This document shows, piece by piece, positions 9,301-16,241 of a stretch of DNA of 64,000 bases. The notes under the pieces were generated by a model. That model saw only the letters and a list, made by a program, of their open reading frames with translations. It was not told where the DNA came from and ran no database searches. Made by a program: the position numbers and the translations under genes. Every line of letters begins with the position of its first letter. Position 1 is the first letter of the stretch. The DNA lies in the NCBI GenBank assembly GCA_040768665.1, contig JAXGMN010000010.1, forward strand, positions 186,001 to 250,000. Reading direction: 5' to 3'. Source of the DNA: JABWBD01 sp040768665. Its GTDB lineage: Bacteria; Planctomycetota; Planctomycetia; Pirellulales; Thermoguttaceae.

Positions 9301-10265
9301 GCCTGCTCGGGCAACGAAGCCCCGTCCGCGACCAAGCTTGACTGATCCGATGAAGCGAGGTGGATCTTCATCGCGTCGAGGGTGAACAGCGCGCCCCCGG
9401 AGTCTTTGCCCTTGGACCAGAAACTCAGGCTGCTCTGCCGGGCGGGCCGGTTCAAGGCCAGGTTTCTGTCCGGCTCGCGGTCGCCGTAGATTTCGACCTC
9501 GTCGAGGTGGAAGAAAACCGGTTCGTCGCCGGCGACCTGGAGACGGACGAAGCGGGCCTCGACGGGCCCCCGGGTACTGGGAAACTCAACCGTCAGCGGC
9601 GGTGCGCCGCCGACGCCGCCGAAGTGCCGGCCCTGATTGTCGTAGATGAGCTTCCATTGCCGCCCGTCGTCCGAGGCAAGAATCGTAAGCGGATCCGCGT
9701 TGTGCAGCCCGGGTGCGTAGTCAAGCCGGTTGTAGACTACGATCCTGGCAATCGGCTGCCTCGTACCCAAATCCACCTGCCACCACGGATTGGATTCCCG
9801 ACCGGTGTGGAAAGCATACCGGCCGTTCTTGACGCCATCCACTGCGCCGGCGGCATCGACTGCGGTCGAATCGCCGCAGAAGGCGGCCTCGGATGCCGTC
9901 GGCAGGCTGAGGCCGACGTAGAGGTTTTGCTTGTCATGCATCAGTCGAAGTAGCGGCCGATCCGCATTGGTGGCCGGACTCACGGCGGCACGCGACCATT
10001 GGACCTCGTCCAACAGGCCGTCGATCATCGGAGCCGGCTGCTTTGGCACACGGAAGCGGTCGTCGCGTCTTACGCCCGGCCAGTCGATTGCCGACTCGAC
10101 GAAGCGGACGATTCCCTGCCGCTCGATCTGGGCCATCCGGGATTGGTCCTGGCGCTGCCAGTCGGTTTCGATGTCCCTTGGGCTGGGAGCGATGCCGGCC
10201 GCCGGGCCGACCATCGCAAGAAGCGGCAACAAAACAAGGCCGATGCGAAACAGAACCGGATGCAT
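6336..10265 (-). CDS. HzsA-like secreted multidomain c-heme protein
   Basis: A 1309-residue exported protein. A signal peptide (about 1-24, ending near AAGIAPS) is followed by a beta-sandwich region around IDGLLDEVQW resembling sugar-binding modules; an F5/8 type C (discoidin) domain (from about 120, with PWWQVDLGTRQPIARIVVYN); and a PD40/TolB-type propeller region (KNLRQLTDGEWSDLDPTYLP, then DGSRIRRMSVSKDGDYLPH). Three c-type heme or heme-like motifs lie near residues 1030 (CVGCH), 1082 (CTGCH) and 1210 (CGECH). This order recalls the middle and C-terminal parts of hydrazine synthase alpha subunits, and databases carry many non-anammox HzsA-related proteins from planctomycetes. I infer a periplasmic redox or carbohydrate-associated role, not hydrazine synthesis. 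The start ATG has GGAGG just upstream. Confidence 0.75.
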   Translation of the reverse strand: MHPVLFRIGLVLLPLLAMVGPAAGIAPSPRDIETDWQRQDQSRMAQIERQGIVRFVESAIDWPGVRRDDRFRVPKQPAPMIDGLLDEVQWSRAAVSPATNADRPLLRLMHDKQNLYVGLSLPTASEAAFCGDSTAVDAAGAVDGVKNGRYAFHTGRESNPWWQVDLGTRQPIARIVVYNRLDYAPGLHNADPLTILASDDGRQWKLIYDNQGRHFGGVGGAPPLTVEFPSTRGPVEARFVRLQVAGDEPVFFHLDEVEIYGDREPDRNLALNRPARQSSLSFWSKGKDSGGALFTLDAMKIHLASSDQSSLVADGASLPEQASRLVRHQGRTTVELALPLSRFKAGFPERLQPAEGAPLRVAAGGAWEVVFPEEPRLGFGKNRLILELRPDGPLDSPIHLCVETVVFTPFRPEREIVVERQLSTGGRMSFAFPVEHEGPAALIVKARQGSVDFLDSRCFSIEPLGEVLQRAERLATEFGIAPGQEISELTARADELAANERTTGPNPEARRALYRRARWLARRIALENPKLDFDELLFVKRFTQETYPDVCLNHMPWCSRPGGDLCTLRLSGANAGEVRRLINGQLGPGHVHGIDLWWNADRIVFGYAKSETNEPPEGWIDRRTSFELRRTVEPTHLFEIGADGKNLRQLTDGEWSDLDPTYLPNGDIVFVSERCGCSLQCNEYDKDETSCNLYVMKPDGSRIRRMSVSKDGDYLPHTLDDGSVAYTRWEYQERGWANIQSVWVVRPDGTGADALFKQHFNDPWALEDMRSIPGSSKLAAVATGHHTLAAGPVVVIDAHRGMNNPDGIRIVTPGIEPPEGGMSGRTVAEGGVMGAGGYYMTPWPLSETAFLVSYSYGDPKRPPKGPASEVDATGYALYLVDVYGTKELIYRDPSISCFSPIPLRPRPRPPMVADVTEPAQPHATCVVADVGRGVPGVPREKIRYLRISQRLQWPYCNTYGGQRYEPDVKQVMINWTPARVLGTVPVEPDGSAHFTVPADEAVYFQILDENQMELRRMRSFISFQPGESRGCVGCHESRQEVGTPEDGRFPLALLKDPVVPNPPPWGTRPMSFLRDVQPVFDRHCTGCHCGLNPAAGLDFSGGLTARHNRAYDTILEHGLVARSNVGEDARITLPLAFGSHRSKLVEVLRTGACSKRAKLSEEDWLRLVTWIDLNGPYHDAFINKRQDPQPYDLPADRQLLADLTAIHARRCGECHKPGEITRLDWIDLAHPERSRFLVAPLGRAADGVENCGRAVYTGESDPDHRAVLELLHAATRTALQRPRRDLEAVLPPSQAESRIAGLHDARPAD

Positions 10266-10703
10266 GAGAGACCTCCGTCGTCCTGGAAACCGGCGGTGTA
10301 CGCTCCGCCGCCATTATCTTATCTACGACGACGGAGCGACGTCAAAGGATCGCCGAGTGTCGTTCTCTTCTTCGACTGCCAAGACCTGCCGTGCCGGGGC
10401 CAACGCCGTCGTTAGTGAGGAATTGGTCGCCTCCACCGCGATGCTTCGGCTCGTCGAGGGGGCGAAGCATATGGCTGCTGTGTCGTCCGCCGCCACTCCA
10501 GGCTCCCCCCACGCTCCGGCCGCAAGTAATCCGGGGAGACAAGAAGCCGCAGAATTTGCGAAAGTCGCGATTTCCCCACAACTCTCGCAGCCGGCCGACC
10601 GATGCTGATTAAGAGAACCGACGGGTGCTGTCGCTGCGCGCCCAGGCAATCCAGGCCGAACGCACAAGACCGGCATCCCGCTCCGGATCCTAGGGAGCCT
10701 TCG
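10266..10703. other. Intergenic stretch, nothing recognised
   Basis: 438 bp between the divergently transcribed HzsA-like gene and a small hypothetical gene. Open frames exist on both strands but have no ribosome-binding site or protein-like composition that would support them. It presumably contains both promoters; I could not pick a convincing -35/-10 pair. Confidence 0.5.
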
Positions 10704-10973
10704 ATGACATTACCAGTCCGGTCCGCGGAAGTTCGCTCCATAGCCGTCGAGGGGTTTCGCCGGCACGGGGCAATCTTGCGCAGAGATTTCGACTTAACCG
10801 AATCCGCTCTGATCGATGAGGGACGGTGTGTCGCCTGGTCCTATCGCCTGCGCGATCTAATGGCCATGTGGCTGATCGAGGTGGGCATTCTGCAGTTCTA
10901 TGACGCGCAGGGAAACATGCTCGAGACGGTTGACATCCTCGAGCAGCCCCAGATCAGGCGAGCGGCTGCCTGA
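10704..10973 (+). CDS. Small hypothetical protein
   Basis: An 89-residue protein of unknown function. It has no signal peptide, membrane segment or metal motif. Two blocks look structured: a Ser/Val-rich start followed by an acidic stretch, and a central CVAWSYRLRDLMAMWLIEVGILQFYDAQG hydrophobic core that reads like a genuine folded domain (only part of it is quoted by motif: WSYRL, MAMWL, QFYDAQGNM). GGGAG lies about 7 bases before the ATG. It stands between a non-coding gap and a secreted Tyr/Gly-rich protein on the same strand, about 300 bp away, so an operon is unlikely. The 297 bp after it hold nothing I can name. Confidence 0.45.
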   Translation: MTLPVRSAEVRSIAVEGFRRHGAILRRDFDLTESALIDEGRCVAWSYRLRDLMAMWLIEVGILQFYDAQGNMLETVDILEQPQIRRAAA

Positions 10974-11270
10974 TAGCCGTCACAATGTCGGCGCAGGCTT
11001 CCGCAAGTGTCGCCCGCCGGGCGAAGTACAGGTTCGCGCTGGCGCCTGGATGGGGAAATTTGCGTAGTGTCCCCCTCCCAACGCGGTAGCATGCCTTTCC
11101 GGCAGAAAGGCTGCCGTGGCGTTTACTCGCAATCTCTCGGCTTTCCGCCGTGCCTTTCGGGTCCCGTCGGTGGTTTGGCGCGCCGTATGCGTAGTTCACT
11201 CCTGCCCCGCGAGCGTACGGTTCGCTTGCGGAGAGTTCCATTCTCAAGGACCCAGTTCAGGAGGGTACAC

Positions 11271-12290
11271 ATGCGAGCAACAATGTTTAGCTTGGCTCTA
11301 GCCGGAATACTCGCGTTCGCCGGCAATCAAGTCAGGGGCCAGTCGGTCGAGGGGGTCGACCATGCAGGAGCAGGCGCGGGTGCCGCGGCCGATGTCGGCG
11401 CACCATCGGCTGGTGCCGGACGGGCGGCGGTCGAGTCGCGGGTCGGCGCGGGTCCCGGGGCTACCACGGACGTCGGAGCCGAATCCCGCGTAAACTTACC
11501 CGGCGGAGCCGCGAACCAGGCAGGTGCAGCCGGCCGCGGGAACGTGGGGTTCGATACCGATGAGATGGATGCCGGTGCCGGGGGTGCCATGGACCAACGT
11601 GGCATTGCGCCGCCAAACCTGGATGCCGACGCGCAGCTCGGTGCCGACGCCAACCTGGAGATGACGGAGCGTCGTTCGGGTTTCCGCGGAGACGCCCCGA
11701 TTGACGCCGGCGCGCGGGCTGAAGGCGACATGGGGCCGCGCTCGACCTTCCGTCAGGAGGGCGACTTCCGCGGCCAGGTCGACCAGGGATTTGCGGACAA
11801 CCAGGGCGAGCAGTGGCGCTACCGCCAACACAACGGCGAGTGGTGGTACTGGCTGCCTGAGGGCCGCTGGGTTTACTGGCGCAACAACCAGTGGCAGGAC
11901 TACAGTCCTGAGACCTTCCGCCCGATGTACGACACATATACCGGCAGCTATACCGGTACCGGCAGCTATACCGGCAGCTATGGTTACTATCCGCGCCGGT
12001 ATTCAGGGTACGGCAGCTACGGCAACTACTATTCCTATCCGGGCTACGGATACCGATACTATCCCGGTTATCAAAGCTGGGGCGGATATGGCTACCGGCC
12101 CGGATACGGCTATGGAAGTGGTTGGTATGGCGGCTATGGTTATGGCAGCCCGTATACGACCGGTCGCCACTTCTACGGCAATGAAGGTGCTTGGCGCGGG
12201 GCCAACATCGGCGGCGCGATTGGCGGCGCGGTGGGTGGCCCGGCGGGCGCCGGCATCGGGGCTGCGATTGGTGGCGCGATCGGCAGGTGA
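11271..12290 (+). CDS. Secreted Ala/Gly- then Tyr/Gly-rich protein
   Basis: A 339-residue exported low-complexity protein of unknown function. A signal peptide (about 1-23, ending VRGQS) is followed by an Ala/Gly-rich region (25-130) and a short conserved-looking block with aromatic residues (GEWWYWLPEGRWVYWRNN, about 205-222). Then comes a Tyr/Gly repeat region with GSYTG and GYGY-type units (about 235-310). The C-terminus is a glycine zipper (GGAIGGAVGG... GAAIGGAIGR). The aromatic block is similar in style to short modules of surface and spore-coat-like proteins. A perfect AGGAGG-type site precedes the ATG at 11271, which decides the start over a longer upstream frame. A hairpin follows at 12352. 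Confidence 0.7.
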   Translation: MRATMFSLALAGILAFAGNQVRGQSVEGVDHAGAGAGAAADVGAPSAGAGRAAVESRVGAGPGATTDVGAESRVNLPGGAANQAGAAGRGNVGFDTDEMDAGAGGAMDQRGIAPPNLDADAQLGADANLEMTERRSGFRGDAPIDAGARAEGDMGPRSTFRQEGDFRGQVDQGFADNQGEQWRYRQHNGEWWYWLPEGRWVYWRNNQWQDYSPETFRPMYDTYTGSYTGTGSYTGSYGYYPRRYSGYGSYGNYYSYPGYGYRYYPGYQSWGGYGYRPGYGYGSGWYGGYGYGSPYTTGRHFYGNEGAWRGANIGGAIGGAVGGPAGAGIGAAIGGAIGR

Positions 12291-12351
12291 GACGCCCGGC
12301 TGAAGCCCCGCCGTCGTTGTCCCGCTCCGTTGCGGAACGACGGCTTCCGGC

Positions 12352-12381
12352 AGCCCGGCTGCTTTGAGCAGCCGGGCTGCT
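12352..12381. terminator. GC-rich hairpin, possible terminator (family H)
   Basis: CAGCCCGGCTGCT and AGCAGCCGGGCTG flank a 3-base loop, about 60 bp after the Tyr/Gly-rich gene; the T-tract after it is weak. The core AGCAGCCGGGCTGCT recurs at 20555-20569 and 43811-43825, so it may equally be a dispersed repeat. Confidence 0.5.
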
Positions 12382-12390
12382 CTCATTCTT

Positions 12391-12491
12391 AGAGCCTATC
12401 CCAAAACCACGCGAGGAGAAGGGGACAGGCACATTTTGCTCCGAAGACTCCGCAAAATGAGCCAGTCCCCGGCGGTTTTGGGATAGGCTCT
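12391..12491. repeat. REP/MITE-like palindrome, family A copy 1
   Basis: 101 bp with perfect 18-bp terminal arms (AGAGCCTATCCCAAAACC and complement) enclosing a second palindrome. The inner one reads GGGGACAGGCACATTTTGC and GCAAAATGAGCCAGTCCCC around TCCGAAGACTCC. Three more copies lie at 35452, 46862 and 49631. It sits between convergent genes. Confidence 0.9.
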
Positions 12492-12498
12492 TAGCCAA

Positions 12499-13737
12499 TC
12501 ACTTCGCCGCCAACTGGTCTCGCCCGGCATACACCTTTTCGAAAGCCGCGGCGATATCGTCCATATCTTCGCGCGTACCCAACAAGATCCGCTGTTCCAG
12601 CCAGACGCCCTGACTGGAGCAGATCGTCTCGCAGTGCGGGCATTTCACCTTGCGATAGTCCAACTCCGGATGCGACGCCCGATACCCGGTATAGGGTCCG
12701 AAAGCCAGGTTCTCGAACAACGGCTGACGGTAGAGCGGCATCACGTATCCTGGCGACGTCGGGATGCCCTCGGCCTGGATCGCCTCGACCAGCATGTCAC
12801 GACTGATCCCAAACTCCTCGGCCGCCAGGCGCAGCGGGAACAAATGATAGGCGTGGCGAGTGCAATCCTCGGTCCGCAACTGCGGATAGATTCCCGGAAT
12901 CTTCGCCAGCCGCTCGGCGAGATACTTGCCGTTGCATTCGCGGGTGTCAGCCTGTTCGTCCAGGCGGTCCAACTGGCTTTTGAGCACGGCCCCTTGAAAT
13001 TCACTCAGCCGGTAGTTGCCGCCAATTTCGTGGTGTTCGAACCAGGCGCCGCCGGGAACACGGCCGCAGTTGTGCAACGACCGGCACCGCGCGGCCAGAT
13101 CATCGTTGTCGGTCAGGATGATTCCGCCTTCGCCCGCGCAGAGATTCTTGCTCGATTGGAACGAAAAAACCCCGATATCGCCAAGCGATCCCACGCGGCG
13201 TCCCTTGTACGACGCGCCATGCGCGTGGCACGCGTCTTCGATCACCGTCACTTTGTGGCGGCGAGCGATTGCCAGGATGGCGTCCATATTGCAGGGAAGG
13301 CCGCCCAGATGCACCGGGATGATGGCGCGGGTCCGGGGAGTGATTGCTTCCTCAATCGCCGCCGGATCGACGTTGAACGTCTCGAGCTCGAGGTCGACGA
13401 ATACCGGCACCGCGTTGGCCTCGATCACGGCCGACGCAGTTGCAAGGAACGTATACGGTGGGACAAGGACCTCGTCACCCGCCCCGATTCCCGCCGCCAA
13501 CAGGGCCAGGCGCAACGCCACGGTCCCGTTGACAACCGCCACCCCGTGCCCGGCCTGGTGGTACTCGGCAAACCGCCTCTCGAACGTCGCGACCTGTTCG
13601 CCCTGCAGACTTCCCCAGTTTCCGCTTCGCAAGGCGGCCAATAGCGTCTCTTCATCTTTTGGGCCGAATACGGGCCAGGCCGGAAAAGGCTTCATCCGTA
13701 GCGGAGCTCCTCCTCGAATGGCCAATGTCTCTACCAT
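12499..13737 (-). CDS. DegT/DnrJ/EryC1/StrS aminotransferase
   Basis: A 412-residue PLP-dependent sugar aminotransferase-fold protein. The family start LAIRGGAPLRMKPFPAWP is present. PLP is expected on Lys197 (SFQSSKNLCAGEGG), with Asp168 (VIEDACHAHGA) contacting the pyridine nitrogen; the PPYTFLATASAV and HLGGLPCNMD segments are typical. Members aminate keto-sugars for cell-surface polysaccharides or antibiotics, or act as AHBA synthases or dehydratases; the substrate cannot be read here. An unusual internal segment (KVKCPHCETIC, near residue 370) contains a CxxC-x-x-x-C group that may bind a metal. There are no sugar-pathway neighbours; the downstream gene is a metallo-beta-lactamase protein on the same strand. 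Confidence 0.9.
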   Translation of the reverse strand: MVETLAIRGGAPLRMKPFPAWPVFGPKDEETLLAALRSGNWGSLQGEQVATFERRFAEYHQAGHGVAVVNGTVALRLALLAAGIGAGDEVLVPPYTFLATASAVIEANAVPVFVDLELETFNVDPAAIEEAITPRTRAIIPVHLGGLPCNMDAILAIARRHKVTVIEDACHAHGASYKGRRVGSLGDIGVFSFQSSKNLCAGEGGIILTDNDDLAARCRSLHNCGRVPGGAWFEHHEIGGNYRLSEFQGAVLKSQLDRLDEQADTRECNGKYLAERLAKIPGIYPQLRTEDCTRHAYHLFPLRLAAEEFGISRDMLVEAIQAEGIPTSPGYVMPLYRQPLFENLAFGPYTGYRASHPELDYRKVKCPHCETICSSQGVWLEQRILLGTREDMDDIAAAFEKVYAGRDQLAAK

Positions 13738-13852
13738 CGTATGCGTTCCTTTCCTTCAGCTCGATCGGCCGCTTGGAGTGACCTCGGCCAGAAGCATGGA
13801 AACATGTCTCTCCGGGATTTCAACCGTACAGGATCCGACGGCACGGCTGTCT

Positions 13853-15805
13853 TCACACCACGAGGATCGCCTCCCTGAACTGCGGCAAGTCCCATTTTCC
13901 ATACCGAAGGTCGATCGGAACGACGTAGCGGCCGGGTTCGACCCGGGCGGGCACGGCAACCGTCATCCGCAACCGGCCCTCTCGCTTCGGCGCGATTTCG
14001 GCTTCGGTCCACGCGGCCGGTTCCGCTCGCCACGCGGCGGGCAACACGGCTCTGCAACGCGCCTGGCTCGCTCGCGGCGAATGGTTCGTGATCACCACAT
14101 CCAATGCAATCTCCTTACCCGCAGCCGTCTTCTGCTCGTAGGGAAAGCACCGGACCCACGTTTCGTCCATCCCGTAGTTCGCGTGATCCCAAGGGAACAA
14201 CTGTCCGAAGAGCTTTTCACGGTCGGCAAGGTTCGCTCGCATGAAGCGGCACTGCTCGGGAGTGAAGTCGAATGCGTCGTTCACGTGGCAATTGAAAACA
14301 TGGGTCGGCCGCAACTTCTCGATAAGCCGGATGCAACCATCGAAGCCGACATCTTCACCGAGCCAGTTGCGGTTCTGCGCGCAGTAGTCGTCGATCCCGC
14401 CCATCGTGAACGAGTCGCCCACGAAGAGCATCTTGAGGTCGCCCGTTTCCGCCAGCAGGGCCGAGTGATAGAGCGTCTGGCCCGGAAGGTAGTGTGCGGT
14501 GAGCTTGAATTCATGCCACTGCCACGACTCGCCGTCCTCGGTCGTCCGATCCACGCGCGCGACGCTCGGCGAGATGCACGGCAACCGCCACGCCAGCGGA
14601 TTGGCGATGACTTCGGCGACACGCCGGTCGGTGATGCACGGGCAATCGAACGCTTCCTGGAATTCCGGCACCGCGTTGACGTGGTCGTCGTGGTAATGCG
14701 TGATCCAGAGCCCCTCGACCGCGCGAATCTCGCCCTGTTCGAGATCGTCCTTGAGGGTCCGTACGACTTTCGGATGTCCGCAGTCCATCACCAGCGCCGC
14801 CTTGGACCGGGAGAGAAGAATCCAGCTCGTCCCGACGTGTCGCAGACACTCGGGCGGCGTCTTGCCCGGCCGGATCGGCATGTGGTCTTTGCGCCCCTCG
14901 TACTCGGCGAAGGCTTTCGGGAAGTAATGCCGCAGAGCGGAAATCGCCGTGTACTTGTCGTGGCATTCGGCCATGCGGCTTGCGAGGGTGTCGATCGCCT
15001 TGTCGGGTTCGTCGATGAGCCGACCGTGCGACGGCACCAGCAGGTGGGGCCGCAGGTCTTTTATCCGCGCGAGGCTGGCCTTCACCTCGCCGCGCGAGCC
15101 GAGGAATCCATGGTAGTCGGTTGTCCGGCCGCCCTCCCAACGCAACCCTTTCTGCATGCTGTACAGTTCCCAGATCCGGCCGGCGTCGTAGATCAGATCG
15201 CCCGAGAAGACCACCCGCTTCCCGTCGACTTCGACCAGGTAGCTCACCGATCCGTCGGTGTGGCCCGGCGTCGCCATCACGCGGATTCGGGCCGGTCCCC
15301 ACCGCATTTCATCTCCGTCCTTCACCGCGGCATCAACGCGAACCGGTTCGGCAAGCATCAGGTGGTGCGGGTGGAAGTTGTAGATATGCCACCGCGACTT
15401 CGGATCGTTCCAGTAGGCTGGCACGTCCGCGAAATGCTGCCGCTCGGTTTCGGGAGCAACGATCTTCGCACCGGCTGCGGCCAGCCGGGCGGCCCCGCAG
15501 CATTGATCGCGGTGGTGATGGGTAAACAGCACACGGTCGACGCTGCCGATCCCCCATTGCTCGAGCGAAGCAGCCACTCGGCCATCGCCGCAATCGATCA
15601 ACAGGGCCTTGTTGCCGTCGCGGAGGATGCCGGTGTTGATCGGACCGGGGAATACGAGAAGGCTTTCGGAAAGCTTGATCGTACTGGCAGCCGTTTTCGA
15701 TTCGCCGGCCCACGAAAACGCAGTCCTGCCGGCGCCTGCTGCCGCGACCGCCCCGGTCCCTACCGCCTGAAGAAACTCGCGGCGGTTGTTGCGATCCGGT
15801 TTCAT
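13853..15805 (-). CDS. Tat-exported tandem metallo-beta-lactamase-fold protein
   Basis: A 650-residue hydrolase with two MBL folds in one chain. The N-terminus NRREFLQAVGTGAVAAAGA is a twin-arginine type signal, placing the protein outside the cytoplasm. Domain 1 (about 45-290) has FTHHHRDQ (His96, His98, Asp100, then Gln101 where a second His is usual), GHTDGS and a FSGD motif. Domain 2 (about 320-560) has the complete ITHYHDDH and GDSF motifs. A C-terminal beta-rich region of about 80 residues follows. GGAG precedes the ATG at 15805; longer readings to 15988 run into repeat DNA and are rejected. Substrate unknown. The Gln in domain 1 could weaken its second metal site. Confidence 0.85.
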   Translation of the reverse strand: MKPDRNNRREFLQAVGTGAVAAAGAGRTAFSWAGESKTAASTIKLSESLLVFPGPINTGILRDGNKALLIDCGDGRVAASLEQWGIGSVDRVLFTHHHRDQCCGAARLAAAGAKIVAPETERQHFADVPAYWNDPKSRWHIYNFHPHHLMLAEPVRVDAAVKDGDEMRWGPARIRVMATPGHTDGSVSYLVEVDGKRVVFSGDLIYDAGRIWELYSMQKGLRWEGGRTTDYHGFLGSRGEVKASLARIKDLRPHLLVPSHGRLIDEPDKAIDTLASRMAECHDKYTAISALRHYFPKAFAEYEGRKDHMPIRPGKTPPECLRHVGTSWILLSRSKAALVMDCGHPKVVRTLKDDLEQGEIRAVEGLWITHYHDDHVNAVPEFQEAFDCPCITDRRVAEVIANPLAWRLPCISPSVARVDRTTEDGESWQWHEFKLTAHYLPGQTLYHSALLAETGDLKMLFVGDSFTMGGIDDYCAQNRNWLGEDVGFDGCIRLIEKLRPTHVFNCHVNDAFDFTPEQCRFMRANLADREKLFGQLFPWDHANYGMDETWVRCFPYEQKTAAGKEIALDVVITNHSPRASQARCRAVLPAAWRAEPAAWTEAEIAPKREGRLRMTVAVPARVEPGRYVVPIDLRYGKWDLPQFREAILVV

Positions 15806-15830
15806 GGTAGGGCTCCTTTCCATCGAGTCA

Positions 15831-15945
15831 CGAAGGTAGCTTAGGATTGATCGAGAAATAAGTGTCAGGAACCATTTGCCGGAAACCGGCCCTTCGGGTG
15901 CTTCGCACAAATGGTTCCTGACACTTTTTTCTCGAAGGTAGCTTA
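15831..15945. repeat. Palindromic element with flanking direct repeats, family G
   Basis: The core 15851-15934 has 28-bp near-perfect arms (TCGAGAAATAAGTGTCAGGA... against ...TCCTGACACTTTTTTCTCGA). The 13-mer CGAAGGTAGCTTA occurs on both sides, at 15831-15843 and 15933-15945, like a target-site duplication. It lies in the 436-bp gap between the MBL gene and the first sulfatase. Confidence 0.8.
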
Positions 15946-16000
15946 TCGATCCGCCCTTATTGTGGCACAAGTTATCGGCGGCTGCCATCTGGCCAATAAT

Positions 16001-16058
16001 CGTAGGGTGGATTTCAATCCACCTCTTGTTTTTCGGGTGGATTAAAATCCACCTTACG
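16001..16058. repeat. Short palindromic repeat, family I copy 1
   Basis: CGTAGGGTGGATT-TC-AATCCACC and its near complement GGGTGGATTAAAATCCACCTTACG form two small hairpins inside one larger inverted repeat. The design, a short hairpin of gene-like hexamers bounded by GTAG/CTAC, is shared with 51016-51062. Confidence 0.7.
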
Positions 16059-16241
16059 TCAGCTTATGACTTGCTTTCTTACGGCCCCTCGGGTGTCTGG
16101 AAAGTCGGCGAGTTGCGGGGTGAATACGGCTCTGGTAAGGTAAGACTGCGGGATTTGACTGCCTGGACCGGATGGGCAGCGGGGCACCCCCGGGATGCAG
16201 TTGGTTGGACGGATGAAGACAGCAACAGAACAGGTGATCCG

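Noticed and set aside
6336..10265. Hydrazine synthase alpha subunit (anammox) function
   Set aside because: No hzsB/hzsC or hydrazine dehydrogenase genes nearby, and the N-terminal discoidin module is not part of the anammox enzyme.
12391..12491. Family A palindromes considered simply as Rho-independent terminators
   Set aside because: They lack a T-tract, occur in four near-identical copies, one lies between divergent genes and one lies within a coding end.
13016..15844. A very long plus-strand open frame opposite the MBL and aminotransferase genes
   Set aside because: It is the antisense of two well-supported genes; high GC content and codon bias make such open antisense frames common here. 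The translation is Arg/Pro/Ala-rich with no domain.
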